Assembly: GCA_020284085.1 (NCBI GenBank)
Contig: JACEVL010000107.1
Location: 182,564-246,563, forward strand
From: Aporrectodea caliginosa
Lineage: Eukaryota > Annelida > Clitellata > Crassiclitellata > Lumbricidae
DNA: 64,000 nt
Direction of reading: 5' to 3'
This document shows, in pieces, positions 47,480 to 55,845 of the stretch. The stretch's first letter is position 1. Each line of letters starts with the position of its first letter. The position numbers were made by a program, and so were the translations under genes. The notes under the pieces were generated by a model. It was given only the letters and a program-made list of their open reading frames with translations, was not told the origin of the DNA and made no database searches.

Positions 47480-49360
47480 ATGGAGAATACGAAAACACAT
47501 ACGGTTGAAAAACCATACACGTGCCAGCTATGTCGGAAATCATTTAATCACGGTGGTCATCTGAAAACGCACATGAGAACCCATACTGGTGAAAAACCAT
47601 ACATGTGTCATATATGTCGGAAATCATTTACTCAGGGTGGTCATCTGAAAATGCACATGAGAACCCATACTGGTGAAAAACCATACAGGTGCCAGCTATG
47701 TCAGAAATCATTTAATCAAGTTTGTCATTTGAAAAAGCACATGATAATCCATACTGGTGAAAAAGCATTTAGGTGCCAGCTATGTAACAAATCATTTAAT
47801 CACGATGGTCATTTGAAAACGCACATGAGAACTCATACTGGTGACAAACCATACAGGTGCCATTTATGTCAGAAATCATTTAATGAAGGTGGTCATCTGA
47901 AAACGCACATGAGAACTCATACTGGTGAAAAACCATACAGGTGCCAGCAATGTCAGAAATCATTTAATCAAGTTTGTCATTTGAAAAGGCACATGATAAC
48001 CCATACTGGTGAAAAAGCATTTAGGTGCCAGCTATGTAACAAATCATTTAATCACAATGGTCATCTGAAAGCGCACATGAGAACTCATACTGGTGAAAAA
48101 CCATACAGGTGCCATTTATGTCAGAAATCATTTAATGAAGGTGGTAATCTGAAAACGCACATGAGAACCCATACTGGTGAAAAACCATACAGGTGCCAGC
48201 TATGTCAGAAATCATTTAATCAGGATAGTAATCTGAAAATGCACATGAGAACCCATACTGGTGAAAAACCATACAAGTGCCAGCTGTGTAGGAAATCATT
48301 TAATCACGGTGGAACTCTGAAGACGCACATGAGAACTCATACTGGTGAAAAACCATACAGGTGCAAGTTATGTCAGACATCATTTAATGAAGGTGGTTCT
48401 ATGAAAAAGCACATGAGAACCCATACTGGTGAAAAACCATACAGGTGCCAGCTATGTAAGAAATCATTTAATCATGGTGGTAATCTGAAAATTCATATGA
48501 GAACCCATACTGGGGTAAAACCATACAGGTGCCAGCTATGTAAGAAATCATTTAATCATGGTGGTAATCTGAAAATCCATATGAGAACCCATACTGGGGA
48601 AAAACCATACAGGTGCCAGCTATGCCAGAAATCATTTAATCACGGTGGTCATCTGAAAAGGCACATGAGAACCCATACTGGGGAAAAACTATACAGGCGC
48701 AAGTTATGTCAGAAAACATTTACTGAAGGTGATACTCTGAAAAGGCACATGATAATCCATAATGGTGGAGAACCATACAAGTGCCAGCTATGTCAGAAAT
48801 CATTTATCAGTGCAAGGACTTTGACGGTGCATATGAAAACCCACACAAGAGTTAAACCATACATATGTGTGGGTTGTAATAAAGGATTCACAGATATTGG
48901 ATATCTACAGAGTCACTGCAGAAGAAATCATGCAACTGAGAAGAAACACTCGCACAACAAACCTTATACCAAAAGTAGTTCTTCTGCGACGCGGTTTAAA
49001 CTCCATGCCGGAACACAGCAACAGGATCTTAAAATGGGAAGTGTAGTATTTGCTAACCTGTCTGATCATTTCATCAGATTTAGTAGTCCAGGAGTTGCTG
49101 ATGAAGAAAATGAACGTTACTCAACGAACGTACATCCGGATTCTGGTGGAATTGCAGGTCCTTTTCCGAAAAGAGATAGAGAATGTCTGTATATTGGGAA
49201 GTTCAAATCACCTATGAATACAAAGGCGTCTTTGTCAAAATCTTTTGGATGTGGTATATGTGACGATATGCTTGAAATAGAGAAGGAATTTCTAGAGCAT
49301 TGTTTTAGCCATCGATTTTCTCCACCCGACGACTTATTTGCCGAATTTGATTGCAGTTGA
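47480..49360 (+). CDS. C2H2 zinc-finger protein C (17 tandem fingers plus a C-terminal finger)
   Basis: A 626-codon uninterrupted ORF from ATG 47480 ([18 protein letters not shown]). Seventeen C2H2 fingers in tandem with TGEKP linkers occupy residues about 12-490; finger 15 has lost its first zinc cysteine (YRRKLC). Fingers 12 and 13 are almost identical, as are the pairs 3/6 and 4/7, showing recent internal duplication. Then a Ser-rich linker ([19 protein letters not shown]), a conserved tail and a last atypical finger CGICDDMLE to EHCFSH. It ends [14 protein letters not shown]. Expected to be a nuclear DNA-binding protein. No KRAB, BTB or SCAN domain is visible and this may be a single coding exon of a longer gene. 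It is the best preserved member of the local family and points toward the Polinton core. Confidence 0.92.
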   Translation: MENTKTHTVEKPYTCQLCRKSFNHGGHLKTHMRTHTGEKPYMCHICRKSFTQGGHLKMHMRTHTGEKPYRCQLCQKSFNQVCHLKKHMIIHTGEKAFRCQLCNKSFNHDGHLKTHMRTHTGDKPYRCHLCQKSFNEGGHLKTHMRTHTGEKPYRCQQCQKSFNQVCHLKRHMITHTGEKAFRCQLCNKSFNHNGHLKAHMRTHTGEKPYRCHLCQKSFNEGGNLKTHMRTHTGEKPYRCQLCQKSFNQDSNLKMHMRTHTGEKPYKCQLCRKSFNHGGTLKTHMRTHTGEKPYRCKLCQTSFNEGGSMKKHMRTHTGEKPYRCQLCKKSFNHGGNLKIHMRTHTGVKPYRCQLCKKSFNHGGNLKIHMRTHTGEKPYRCQLCQKSFNHGGHLKRHMRTHTGEKLYRRKLCQKTFTEGDTLKRHMIIHNGGEPYKCQLCQKSFISARTLTVHMKTHTRVKPYICVGCNKGFTDIGYLQSHCRRNHATEKKHSHNKPYTKSSSSATRFKLHAGTQQQDLKMGSVVFANLSDHFIRFSSPGVADEENERYSTNVHPDSGGIAGPFPKRDRECLYIGKFKSPMNTKASLSKSFGCGICDDMLEIEKEFLEHCFSHRFSPPDDLFAEFDCS

Positions 49361-49429
49361 AAAGATTTGGAATTAGTGATTTATAATTCCGCTGCAGTTG
49401 AAAAGATTTATTCGATTTATAATGAGACT

Positions 49430-50345
49430 TGTCAACCCACGAATTAAAGCTTTCTGGGTACCCTAACCACTTAACTAGTGATTTCTTTCCACGCCTTCGT
49501 ATAACCTTCTCAATCCTAAATATTTCTTGAGTAGATTTTTGCAGTTCCTGTTCATAGAATGAACCCTGAATTTCTTCTCCGTTATAATCTTTAATCTTAT
49601 AGGTTGGTGGATCCGTGTATTGAACTCCAGACACAGTAAATAATTCCTCAGTCCATTTCGGCGTGTACCCCTTCTCAAATAAATTCTTTTTCTTCGTAAT
49701 TCTAACTTTATCACCTACTGAGAACCTAGGTACAATAGGCTCTGAAATCTCATCACCGTATAAATTCATAAACACAGTCTTTTCATTATCTTTCATACTA
49801 GCTTTGGCGGGCGTCATTTTAATAGAAGTATGTCTAGTGTCATTATAATTACTAACCATTTCGCCTAATATATCGATATATCTTCTAGTTGAGTTAGCTG
49901 TAAAATATTTAAACATCTTCTCCCTCATCGTCCTATTCCATCTCTCGACGACACAGGATTTCTCTTCGTTCTCGGTAGAGTACAACTCGACCAAACTCTT
50001 TACGTCTTTATTATAAAATTCTTTCCCTTTATCAACCCAAACTTTACCCGGTTTTCTTCCGCTCTTTAATATTTTCATGAAGCCGTTAGCTGTAGATTTT
50101 CCACTTTTATCATTCAATGGAACAATCCAACCGTACTTTGAAAATACATCTATTACGGTTAAAAGATATTTTACACCGTCGTTATCTTGAGCAAATGCTT
50201 GCATGTCCACCAGGTCAGCAGCCCAAATTTCATCAATACCACCAACATAAACCTTCCTTTTACGAAAATGCCTTATTACGGGTTTATGTAATTCATTCGC
50301 GAGCTCGTCAGTCCATTTCAGATCCGGTTGTAGTTTTAAGCTTTT
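49430..50345 (-). CDS. INT: Polinton integrase (rve family with C-terminal chromodomain)
   Basis: A retroviral-type integrase that would insert the element into host DNA. Catalytic residues: D in AADLVDM (50214-50216), D in VWVDKGKEF (50031-50033), E in VVERWNRT (49944-49946). The D-to-E spacing is only 28 residues against about 35 in typical integrases. After the core come GDKVRITKKK (SH3-like linker) and the chromodomain RGKKSLVKWLGYPESFNSWV. Beyond that the reading frame runs on into the zinc-finger 3' region, so the natural stop was lost at the junction. Upstream the frame stays open past KLQPDLKWTDELANELHKPV with no ATG before it meets a stop inside the PLA2 gene, so the start is unresolved. 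Divergent from the capsid genes. Confidence 0.92.
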
Positions 50346-50851
50346 TTTAAACCTAATCCCAAACTCGATTTAGCTGATAATATAGGTTTAACTATAGTCC
50401 TCTCTACACGTTCCCGTAAGCTCGGGTTAGGAATATTATTCAAAGCATTAATCATCGCTCTATCGGCTACATTCCTAGAAGCCGTATCAGAGTATTGATT
50501 GTAAGCCAAATCGTGAATATATGCCGCGCTATCTACTCGATCAACTGGTTTACTCCAATCTTTAGGAGTGCCATCGGGGTTCAATCTCAAATCTAGTCTA
50601 GTTCCTGGTCCCGTAAACGAGTGACCAGGCAAATGCATTTCACCAGGGAATTTAGCCCACGGTAATTTGATGTTGCTTGTAACTGAATTTAGAGAACTAA
50701 CGAGATCACCGCCTTGTGATGCTTTCACGAATTGAGTTTTAGTAGTTCCACATACGGCGCATACGCCTCGAAGCATAGGTCTATTATTTTTACTAACGAC
50801 GTTCTGAATATCTCTCGTTTCAGTTTTTGTCTTACACTTTACACAATACAT
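50336..50851 (-). CDS. PLA2: Zinc-ribbon plus phospholipase A2 protein (parvovirus VP1-like PLA2)
   Basis: 171 codons from ATG 50851 (MYCVKCK). Residues 3-34 hold two CxxC pairs (C3, C6, C31, C34), a small zinc ribbon. Residues about 75-120 hold the secreted-type PLA2 core: GHSFTGPGT (calcium loop) and YIHDLAY with the catalytic His-Asp pair (H113, D114). Enzymes of this type cut phospholipids and in parvoviruses help virions leave endosomes; related genes occur in Polintons and adintoviruses. The start at 50851 is preferred to upstream ATGs because it begins the zinc ribbon and lies next to the divergent promoter. The C-terminus (LGLGLKKA) overlaps the beginning of the integrase frame. Confidence 0.88.
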   Translation of the reverse strand: MYCVKCKTKTETRDIQNVVSKNNRPMLRGVCAVCGTTKTQFVKASQGGDLVSSLNSVTSNIKLPWAKFPGEMHLPGHSFTGPGTRLDLRLNPDGTPKDWSKPVDRVDSAAYIHDLAYNQYSDTASRNVADRAMINALNNIPNPSLRERVERTIVKPILSAKSSLGLGLKKA

Positions 50852-50891
50852 TGTTATTTTAAATACGAAAACATTTATATTTAAAACGATC
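50852..50891. promoter_or_regulatory. Divergent promoter between PLA2 and ATPase
   Basis: Only 40 bases, very AT-rich, separate the two start codons. TATTTAAA occurs once for each direction (TTATATTTAAAACG rightward, CGTATTTAAAATAAC leftward). Similar TATTTAAA or TATTTTAAA stands just before the starts at 52555 and 54376. Confidence 0.55.
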
Positions 50892-51674
50892 ATGGAAGCT
50901 AAAAATTTATCGTGGAACGACGTGTCATCTAATAGATTCAATAACCCTCTTTTACCGAAAAGTATAAGAGGGTTAATCGTTGGAAAATCTGGTTGTGGAA
51001 AGACTACATTACTGTTGAACTTACTTCTAAGACCTGGGTGGTTAGATTACGATAATTTACAAATATTCGGTCTGTCTCTCTTTCAACCAGAGTATAAAAT
51101 TCTGAAAAAAGCATTTGAAGAAAAGCTACCTAAACAAGCCATAATCGGGTTATTCGACTGCCAAGACGAGATCATAAGACAAGATATTCCACCAGCAGTT
51201 GTAGTTGAGGAAATGGCTAAACAATTGAATGAGAAATCTGACATATCTACCAAGTTCTTTGAATCAGCCGAAGACGTGCCAGACCCGAGAGAATTGAAGC
51301 CGGAGAAGAAGAACCTAATGATATTCGATGACCTACAGCTAATCAAGCAGAACAAATGCGAGGCCTACTACATCCGAGGAAGGCATAGCAATGTTGACTG
51401 CTTCTACCTCGCACAAAATTATTTCAAACTGCCTAGACAGACGATCAGAGAGAATGCAAACTTTATCTGTTTGTTTCCACAAGACCAGAAAAATATTGAT
51501 CATATATACAACGATCACGCGAGCATGGACATGCCTAAGGATGAGTTTAAGAAACTATGTAAAACCATCTGGAAACAACGCCACGGCTTTCTAGTAATAG
51601 ACCAGACCAGCAATAAAAATAACGGTAAGTATCGAAGCGGATTCGATGAATTCTACATACCAGCGTTAATATAA
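50892..51674 (+). CDS. ATP: A32-like genome-packaging ATPase (FtsK/HerA superfamily)
   Basis: 260 codons. Walker A GKSGCGKTT at residues 31-39 and Walker B LMIFDD at 142-147. A conserved downstream block reads FYLAQNYFKLPRQTIRENAN, as in A32-like ATPases of Polintons, virophages and large DNA viruses. The enzyme pumps DNA into the capsid using ATP. The length is normal for the family and the gene is intact. The start is chosen at the first ATG after the divergent promoter. First gene of the rightward capsid cluster, 27 bases before the next. Confidence 0.93.
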   Translation: MEAKNLSWNDVSSNRFNNPLLPKSIRGLIVGKSGCGKTTLLLNLLLRPGWLDYDNLQIFGLSLFQPEYKILKKAFEEKLPKQAIIGLFDCQDEIIRQDIPPAVVVEEMAKQLNEKSDISTKFFESAEDVPDPRELKPEKKNLMIFDDLQLIKQNKCEAYYIRGRHSNVDCFYLAQNYFKLPRQTIRENANFICLFPQDQKNIDHIYNDHASMDMPKDEFKKLCKTIWKQRHGFLVIDQTSNKNNGKYRSGFDEFYIPALI

Positions 51675-51701
51675 AATAATAATCTCATTATAATAAAAAG
51701 A

Positions 51702-52520
51702 ATGGAATCTGCTCTCGAAAAGCTAACGACTATCATGGAAAAGGTGGAACGTAACACGAGCCCTAAATCATCGTTCTATATATTATTGACTAAAAAGAGT
51801 GCGAAGATTAGAACTCAGTTTAATCCGCTAATCGAACTGGACGCGGGTAAAAAGTATGAAATGTCTCTTCTCAATCTAGAGACTTATTTTTCTTTTCCGA
51901 ATATTGACGCTTCAAACAACCATTTCAGATATACACCCGACGCCGAAGGAAGATTGGACCGTGAAACCGGAGACCATGAATGGTTTGATGTATTCATTCC
52001 GGAGGGCTGTTATGAAATTACAGATGTAAACGATTACATACAGAGAACCATGAAACAGAACGGACATTACGATGCGGTAAACAACGAACACTCTATTTCA
52101 CTGGAACCTAACACTAATACGTTAAAGTCCGTGCTAACTATTGCGTCGAATTATAAAGTTGATTTTACATCGGACAACTCGATTAGAACGGTCCTAGGTT
52201 TCAATCGCCGAACATATTCGGAGGGGTATAACGAATCCGAACAAATAGTAAACATAATGAACATAACCAGTTTGAGAGTGACAAGCGATATAATTGGAGC
52301 CTCGTATACCAACGGATCGATGGCGAACGTGATATATTCGTTTTTTCCTAACGTAGGACCCGGTTACAAAATTATCGAAGTACCTACTAATTTGGTGTAT
52401 CTCCCCATCACGCTGAGCACGATTTCATCGATGGAAACGAAGCTTACCGACCAAAATGGAAAGTTGGTTAACCTTAGAGGAGAGGATTTATCGATTAGAT
52501 TTCACATAAGAGAAGTGTGA
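51702..52520 (+). CDS. Putative minor capsid (penton-type) protein
   Basis: 272 codons, intact, beta-rich in appearance. The start (residues 1-20) is helical and charged. The end carries LTDQNGKLVNLRGEDLSIRF, a pattern (D-x-x-G-x-x-L/I-x-L-x-G) seen at the C-terminus of jelly-roll capsid proteins in Polinton-like elements. Position after the ATPase fits the minor capsid or penton gene of such elements. Which capsid role it plays is inferred from memory and position; a double-jelly-roll paralogue is the alternative. Confidence 0.65.
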   Translation: MESALEKLTTIMEKVERNTSPKSSFYILLTKKSAKIRTQFNPLIELDAGKKYEMSLLNLETYFSFPNIDASNNHFRYTPDAEGRLDRETGDHEWFDVFIPEGCYEITDVNDYIQRTMKQNGHYDAVNNEHSISLEPNTNTLKSVLTIASNYKVDFTSDNSIRTVLGFNRRTYSEGYNESEQIVNIMNITSLRVTSDIIGASYTNGSMANVIYSFFPNVGPGYKIIEVPTNLVYLPITLSTISSMETKLTDQNGKLVNLRGEDLSIRFHIREV

Positions 52521-52554
52521 GTACTATTAAAAGTTTATCTTAGTTATATTTAAA

Positions 52555-53175
52555 ATGAGTCGATACAAGAATATAAACGTTAATATTTCGGAAGGACAAA
52601 AAGAGAAAATTAAACGCGCGCTCGAAGCGGGGTGTGATGGCGTGAGTATTAGACTATCTTACGATGATCTAGAGGGAGAACACGTATTAGCTTTCACTCA
52701 AGCGCAAATTAACAAGATGACTAAAGCGTATGAGAATGGGAAGGGTGTAACGATCAAAATGAGTAAAACGCAGTTAGTTCATAACGCTAAAGTCGAAGGC
52801 GGATTCATCGGCGCTATTCTACCGTTTCTAGCAACGGCTGGTAAATTCCTTCTTTCCAGCGTACTACCGGGTCTCGCGACTGGAGCTCTAAGCGGTCTAG
52901 GTTCTGCGGCGACATCTAAAATCATCGATAAAATTAGCGGATCCGGAGTTACTGGAGGTGTGATATACATCAGAAGAGGAGATAGAAACGCCAAGATAGT
53001 TCAACAAGGAGAAGGTCTTTACATAAAACCGTGGAAGGGATCTGGATTAGATAGTCAAGGAGATGGGCTCTATATGAAGAATGGTAAAGGGTTGTTTATG
53101 AAAACTGGTAAAGGTCTCATACTCGGTCCTAATTCTCCATTTTCAAACATTCCAATCCTCGGGTGGTTGTTATAA
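52555..53175 (+). CDS. Conserved Polinton virion protein with glycine-rich hydrophobic core (pX/pVI-like candidate)
   Basis: 206 codons. Residues 1-85 are charged and helical and contain YENGKGVTIKMSKTQL. Residues about 92-130 are hydrophobic and glycine/alanine-rich (FIGAILPFLATAGKFLL, LPGLATGALSGLGSAATSK). The end has repeated GDGLYMK and GKGLFMK units and finishes PFSNIPILGWLL. I recall very similar proteins beside Polinton capsid genes in cnidarians. Adintovirus reports describe proteins like adenovirus pX and pVI at this place, so a membrane-active or core role is plausible but unproven. A TATTTAAA motif lies directly before the ATG. Confidence 0.65.
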   Translation: MSRYKNINVNISEGQKEKIKRALEAGCDGVSIRLSYDDLEGEHVLAFTQAQINKMTKAYENGKGVTIKMSKTQLVHNAKVEGGFIGAILPFLATAGKFLLSSVLPGLATGALSGLGSAATSKIIDKISGSGVTGGVIYIRRGDRNAKIVQQGEGLYIKPWKGSGLDSQGDGLYMKNGKGLFMKTGKGLILGPNSPFSNIPILGWLL

Positions 53176-53218
53176 AAAGGCTAAAATAGTTAAAAATTAA
53201 ATTTCCTATTTATAAAAA

Positions 53219-53659
53219 ATGTCTCGAAACTGGATAAGACCGTTACACAAGTTTGGTACGAAACCCGTTCGTTCGAAAAACTTTCCAATAAACCCTGTAG
53301 AGTGGTTACCTAAGAATGAAGTGGCCCACAAACCCGTAAAGCACCCAGGCTGCCAAGTATATGAGATTTTTACTCAACGAACGATAACGATTGATCCGAG
53401 AGAAACTGAAACGCTTTCGCTCGGACTAGGTGTTCGTATGCTGAGAGGATGGTGTAAAGTGCAGCTCAAACAGGAAATACAAGCAAGCGGTTGCAGACTA
53501 CAAGACGATGTTGTTTCTAAAAATGCCGAAGACATCGCCATTACAATTTTAAACGATTCCGATTCGGAAGTTGTTATAAACGAAGGAGATTCGTTATGCT
53601 TAGTCGCTCATACCACTCGCAGTAGAGCAGTTGATTTTAAAATTATATTGTATAATTAA
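53219..53659 (+). CDS. dUTPase-fold-like protein without the catalytic motifs
   Basis: 146 codons. From residue about 45 the pattern resembles trimeric dUTPase: TITIDPRETETLSLGLGVRM (strand, then L-G-V), an ASGCRLQDDVV stretch where dUTPases carry their substrate loop, then ITILNDSDSEVVINEGDSL, like the conserved N-x-(S/T)-x-x-x-(F/V)-x-I-x-x-G-D motif. The catalytic aspartate and the serine/phenylalanine substrate motifs are not seen. It is likely a structural derivative of the fold, perhaps a virion decoration protein. The assignment rests on pattern only. Followed after only a few bases by the next gene. Confidence 0.5.
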   Translation: MSRNWIRPLHKFGTKPVRSKNFPINPVEWLPKNEVAHKPVKHPGCQVYEIFTQRTITIDPRETETLSLGLGVRMLRGWCKVQLKQEIQASGCRLQDDVVSKNAEDIAITILNDSDSEVVINEGDSLCLVAHTTRSRAVDFKIILYN

Positions 53660-53666
53660 AAAAAAG

Positions 53667-54290
53667 ATGCCACCAGGAAATACAACAATCGTAATGAAAG
53701 CGGATGCAGTAGATGGAAAAGCTCACGTTTACAGGCTCGGGAAGATCGTTGAAATTCAAAAAGAACTCGAAAGAGAACGAGATAAAAGAGCGGTCCTAAA
53801 CGAAAAGTATCGTAAAGGCGTTAGGATTATTAACGTAGTAGATGGTATATCTGCTCTTATCGCGTTAGGTTCAACAGCTTCGGCGATTGCGGTTCTGTCT
53901 ACGATAGTCGCGGCACCTATCGCGATGGCTCTACAAGCAGTGGCTGTTGGAGCGGGTGTTTTCAGCGGGGTCGGACGTGTAGTTAACAGAAAGCTCACGC
54001 TAAAGGCGGAGAAGCATAGACGGGTCAAAACGCTAGCCGAGGCAAAACTTAACACGATTAGCGACTACGTTTCGAAAGCCTTAGAAGACGATTTTATTTC
54101 GGATGAGGAATATTCGCTAATTTTAAACGAACTCGGGAAATTCAATGAAATGAAAGAAGAGATCAGAAGCGAGACAAAAGTTAGTATAGACAAAGAACCT
54201 GGAATTCGAGAAACTATGACCGAGTCGTTTAAGAACGCGGGTGAGAAATCGGTGAAAACAAACGTAAAACGTAAAAAACGTAAAACGTAA
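53667..54290 (+). CDS. Conserved Polinton membrane protein with two hydrophobic helices
   Basis: About 207 codons if started at ATG 53667 (MPPGNTT), preferred because it follows the previous stop directly. The longer frame from 53631 would overlap that gene. A charged helical N-terminus is followed by two hydrophobic segments (ISALIALGSTASAIAVLSTI and IAMALQAVAVGAGVFSGV), then a helix and KALEDDFISDEEYSLILNEL with FNEMKEEIRSETK. I recall this ISDEE-LIL-EL block from many cnidarian Polintons. The tail is Lys/Arg-rich because the gene end runs into an (ACGTAAAA)n repeat. Function unknown; a virion membrane or scaffolding role is possible. Confidence 0.7.
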   Translation: MPPGNTTIVMKADAVDGKAHVYRLGKIVEIQKELERERDKRAVLNEKYRKGVRIINVVDGISALIALGSTASAIAVLSTIVAAPIAMALQAVAVGAGVFSGVGRVVNRKLTLKAEKHRRVKTLAEAKLNTISDYVSKALEDDFISDEEYSLILNELGKFNEMKEEIRSETKVSIDKEPGIRETMTESFKNAGEKSVKTNVKRKKRKT

Positions 54291-54345
54291 AACGTAAAAA
54301 CGTAAAAAAACGTAAAAACGTAAAAACGTAAAATCAATTACGTTT
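54240..54345 (+). repeat. (ACGTAAAA)n repeat at the end of the membrane-protein gene
   Basis: Twelve or so imperfect ACGTAAA(A) units overlap the last codons (VKRKKRKT) and the following spacer. Slippage here can lengthen the basic tail. Confidence 0.9.
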
Positions 54346-54375
54346 TAAAAAAATATACTATTATTTTAAAACGTA

Positions 54376-55287
54376 ATGTCATTTCTAAAGATTACCGATC
54401 CAGTGAAAAGAGATTTAATCGTCGCAGATTTTCTCAAGACGAAGAAGAATATTCAACAGAACTTTCTAAATGAGAAATTAGGCAATATAGGGATGCAGCG
54501 AGAATTAACGAAGCTTTTTAAGCCAATCGTTGACTCGCAATCAGCTATATCGAAAGAACAAAACGCTTTGTTATCTACTATTAATGAAAACTCAGCAGCC
54601 ACTTCTCACGCTCTACAAGCGCTTCCCGCGTCGATATCATCATCGATAAAAGCTATTCAGTTTCCGCAGTATCCTTCGATAGAGGCGTATGATGATCTGT
54701 CGGAAGAAGACGTTACAACTTTAGAATTAGGAGAGATAGCGACGGCGTACTTGCAACAATACGCTTCGAATAAAAAGTTGGTGGATACGACGTTCGGTAT
54801 ATATTCTAAAGACGGAGTATTTTATGTCGGAAAGGAGCCTATTACCATCCAAGGTGATAATATAACGGTTAAGGATAAGACTTACGCCGGAACTCCCGGT
54901 CTCTGGGAATTAATAACGATGGCTAAACCTAACGAGTCGATATACGACGGTAACGATCTCAACGATTACGCTGAGATTCTACACGCAACGAATGCTATGA
55001 GACAACCGAACAATCCTAATAAACCGAGATCGAATAGAAGCGAAAAGTACAAAACCATTGTTAAACCGATATGGGAAGCGAAGAAAGGTAAGCCCTCAAC
55101 AGGTGAAGGCGTCGTAGTTATTCCGCAAGACCCGAATGCGTTAGTAGGAATGTTGTCTTTACGAATGGCTAGTTTCCAAGCGGGTAATACAGGGGTTAGG
55201 AACGAGATAGTCGGTATATGCGATGAACTGTTAAGACAAGGAACGATGAATACCGAGCAATATAAAAACTTAATGTTACAATTATAA
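54376..55287 (+). CDS. Conserved Polinton protein beginning MSFLKITDP
   Basis: 303 codons, intact. Residues 1-60 are helical and charged (FLKITDPVKRDLIVADFL, LTKLFKPIVDSQ). The middle has an FGIYSKDGVFYVGKEPI block, then TYAGTPGLWELITMAKPN, and the tail is helical. I recall the start and the GTPGLWELI motif from proteins encoded beside Polinton capsid genes in cnidarians and molluscs; no function is established to my knowledge. The upstream spacer holds TATTTTAAAACGTA just before the ATG. Only two bases separate its stop from the next ATG. Confidence 0.7.
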   Translation: MSFLKITDPVKRDLIVADFLKTKKNIQQNFLNEKLGNIGMQRELTKLFKPIVDSQSAISKEQNALLSTINENSAATSHALQALPASISSSIKAIQFPQYPSIEAYDDLSEEDVTTLELGEIATAYLQQYASNKKLVDTTFGIYSKDGVFYVGKEPITIQGDNITVKDKTYAGTPGLWELITMAKPNESIYDGNDLNDYAEILHATNAMRQPNNPNKPRSNRSEKYKTIVKPIWEAKKGKPSTGEGVVVIPQDPNALVGMLSLRMASFQAGNTGVRNEIVGICDELLRQGTMNTEQYKNLMLQL

Positions 55288-55289
55288 AA

Positions 55290-55808
55290 ATGCTTGTCGT
55301 CACTAAACGAAGATATAAGAAACAACACGTTATAGGAGGAGCTGGAATATTGGATACTATTACCGGAGCTTTCAAGAGGCTCTTCACATCCGGCGTTGCT
55401 AACCGAGTCGCGTCAACCGCTCTAAGCGTAGGTAAAGATGCCGCGAAAGAGTTGGGTAAAAAGGCCCTAGAAGTTGGGAAGACTACCGCCGTAGAGGCTG
55501 GTAAGCGATTGGTGGATAAAGCCGCCGCTAAACTTTTAGCATCGTCGGTACTGTCACCGCCTGTAGTTGAAAATAAAAAGATTGAAACGATACCAACACC
55601 GACGCTTACGCGAGAGAATGCTGCCGTCTTAGCGAGGTTAATCGATAACGGCGCGAGGTCTAGTAGTAGTAACGCCGGAACTAATATTGATAATATACTA
55701 GCCGGTTACGGACTCGGAAAGCCTTCTTCTTCGAATGCCGTGTCCATTCGAGATCTCGTGCGCCATCTCAATAACAACAAAGGAGCGGGATTGAAACTCG
55801 CGCGATAA
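55290..55808 (+). CDS. Small basic Polinton protein (core-protein-like)
   Basis: 172 codons, start MLVVTKRRYKKQHVIGGAG. Residues about 30-95 form an alanine/lysine-rich amphipathic region (GKDAAKELGKKALEVGKTTA). The C-terminal half is Ser/Asn-rich. Composition and position match basic DNA-binding core proteins of adenovirus-like virions, but no domain is decisive. Two bases after the previous gene and 37 before the MCP gene, so co-transcription is likely. Confidence 0.6.
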   Translation: MLVVTKRRYKKQHVIGGAGILDTITGAFKRLFTSGVANRVASTALSVGKDAAKELGKKALEVGKTTAVEAGKRLVDKAAAKLLASSVLSPPVVENKKIETIPTPTLTRENAAVLARLIDNGARSSSSNAGTNIDNILAGYGLGKPSSSNAVSIRDLVRHLNNNKGAGLKLAR

Positions 55809-55845
55809 CTAATTTAAAAATAATATCCTCGGTAATAAAAAAACA

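Larger units (their letters stand above)
45035..49425 (+). repeat. Left arm of a 16-kb inverted repeat
   Basis: From about 45035 (CTGAGCTTCGTTCTCGA) to the end of zinc-finger gene C, the sequence matches 56900-61113 in reverse. Similarity is highest over the 5' flank of the gene (46.7-47.5 kb, only a few differences per 100 bases by eye) and lower at the outer edge and in the gene tail. The left arm has a 410-bp MITE and a 78-base segment (47396-47473) that the right arm lacks. Confidence 0.9.

Noticed and set aside
49305..49430. Integrase C-terminal extension past the chromodomain
   Set aside because: These residues are read from zinc-finger 3' sequence on the wrong strand and are not part of the original protein.
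50117..50350. Plus-strand ORF over the integrase start
   Set aside because: Antisense shadow of the integrase gene.
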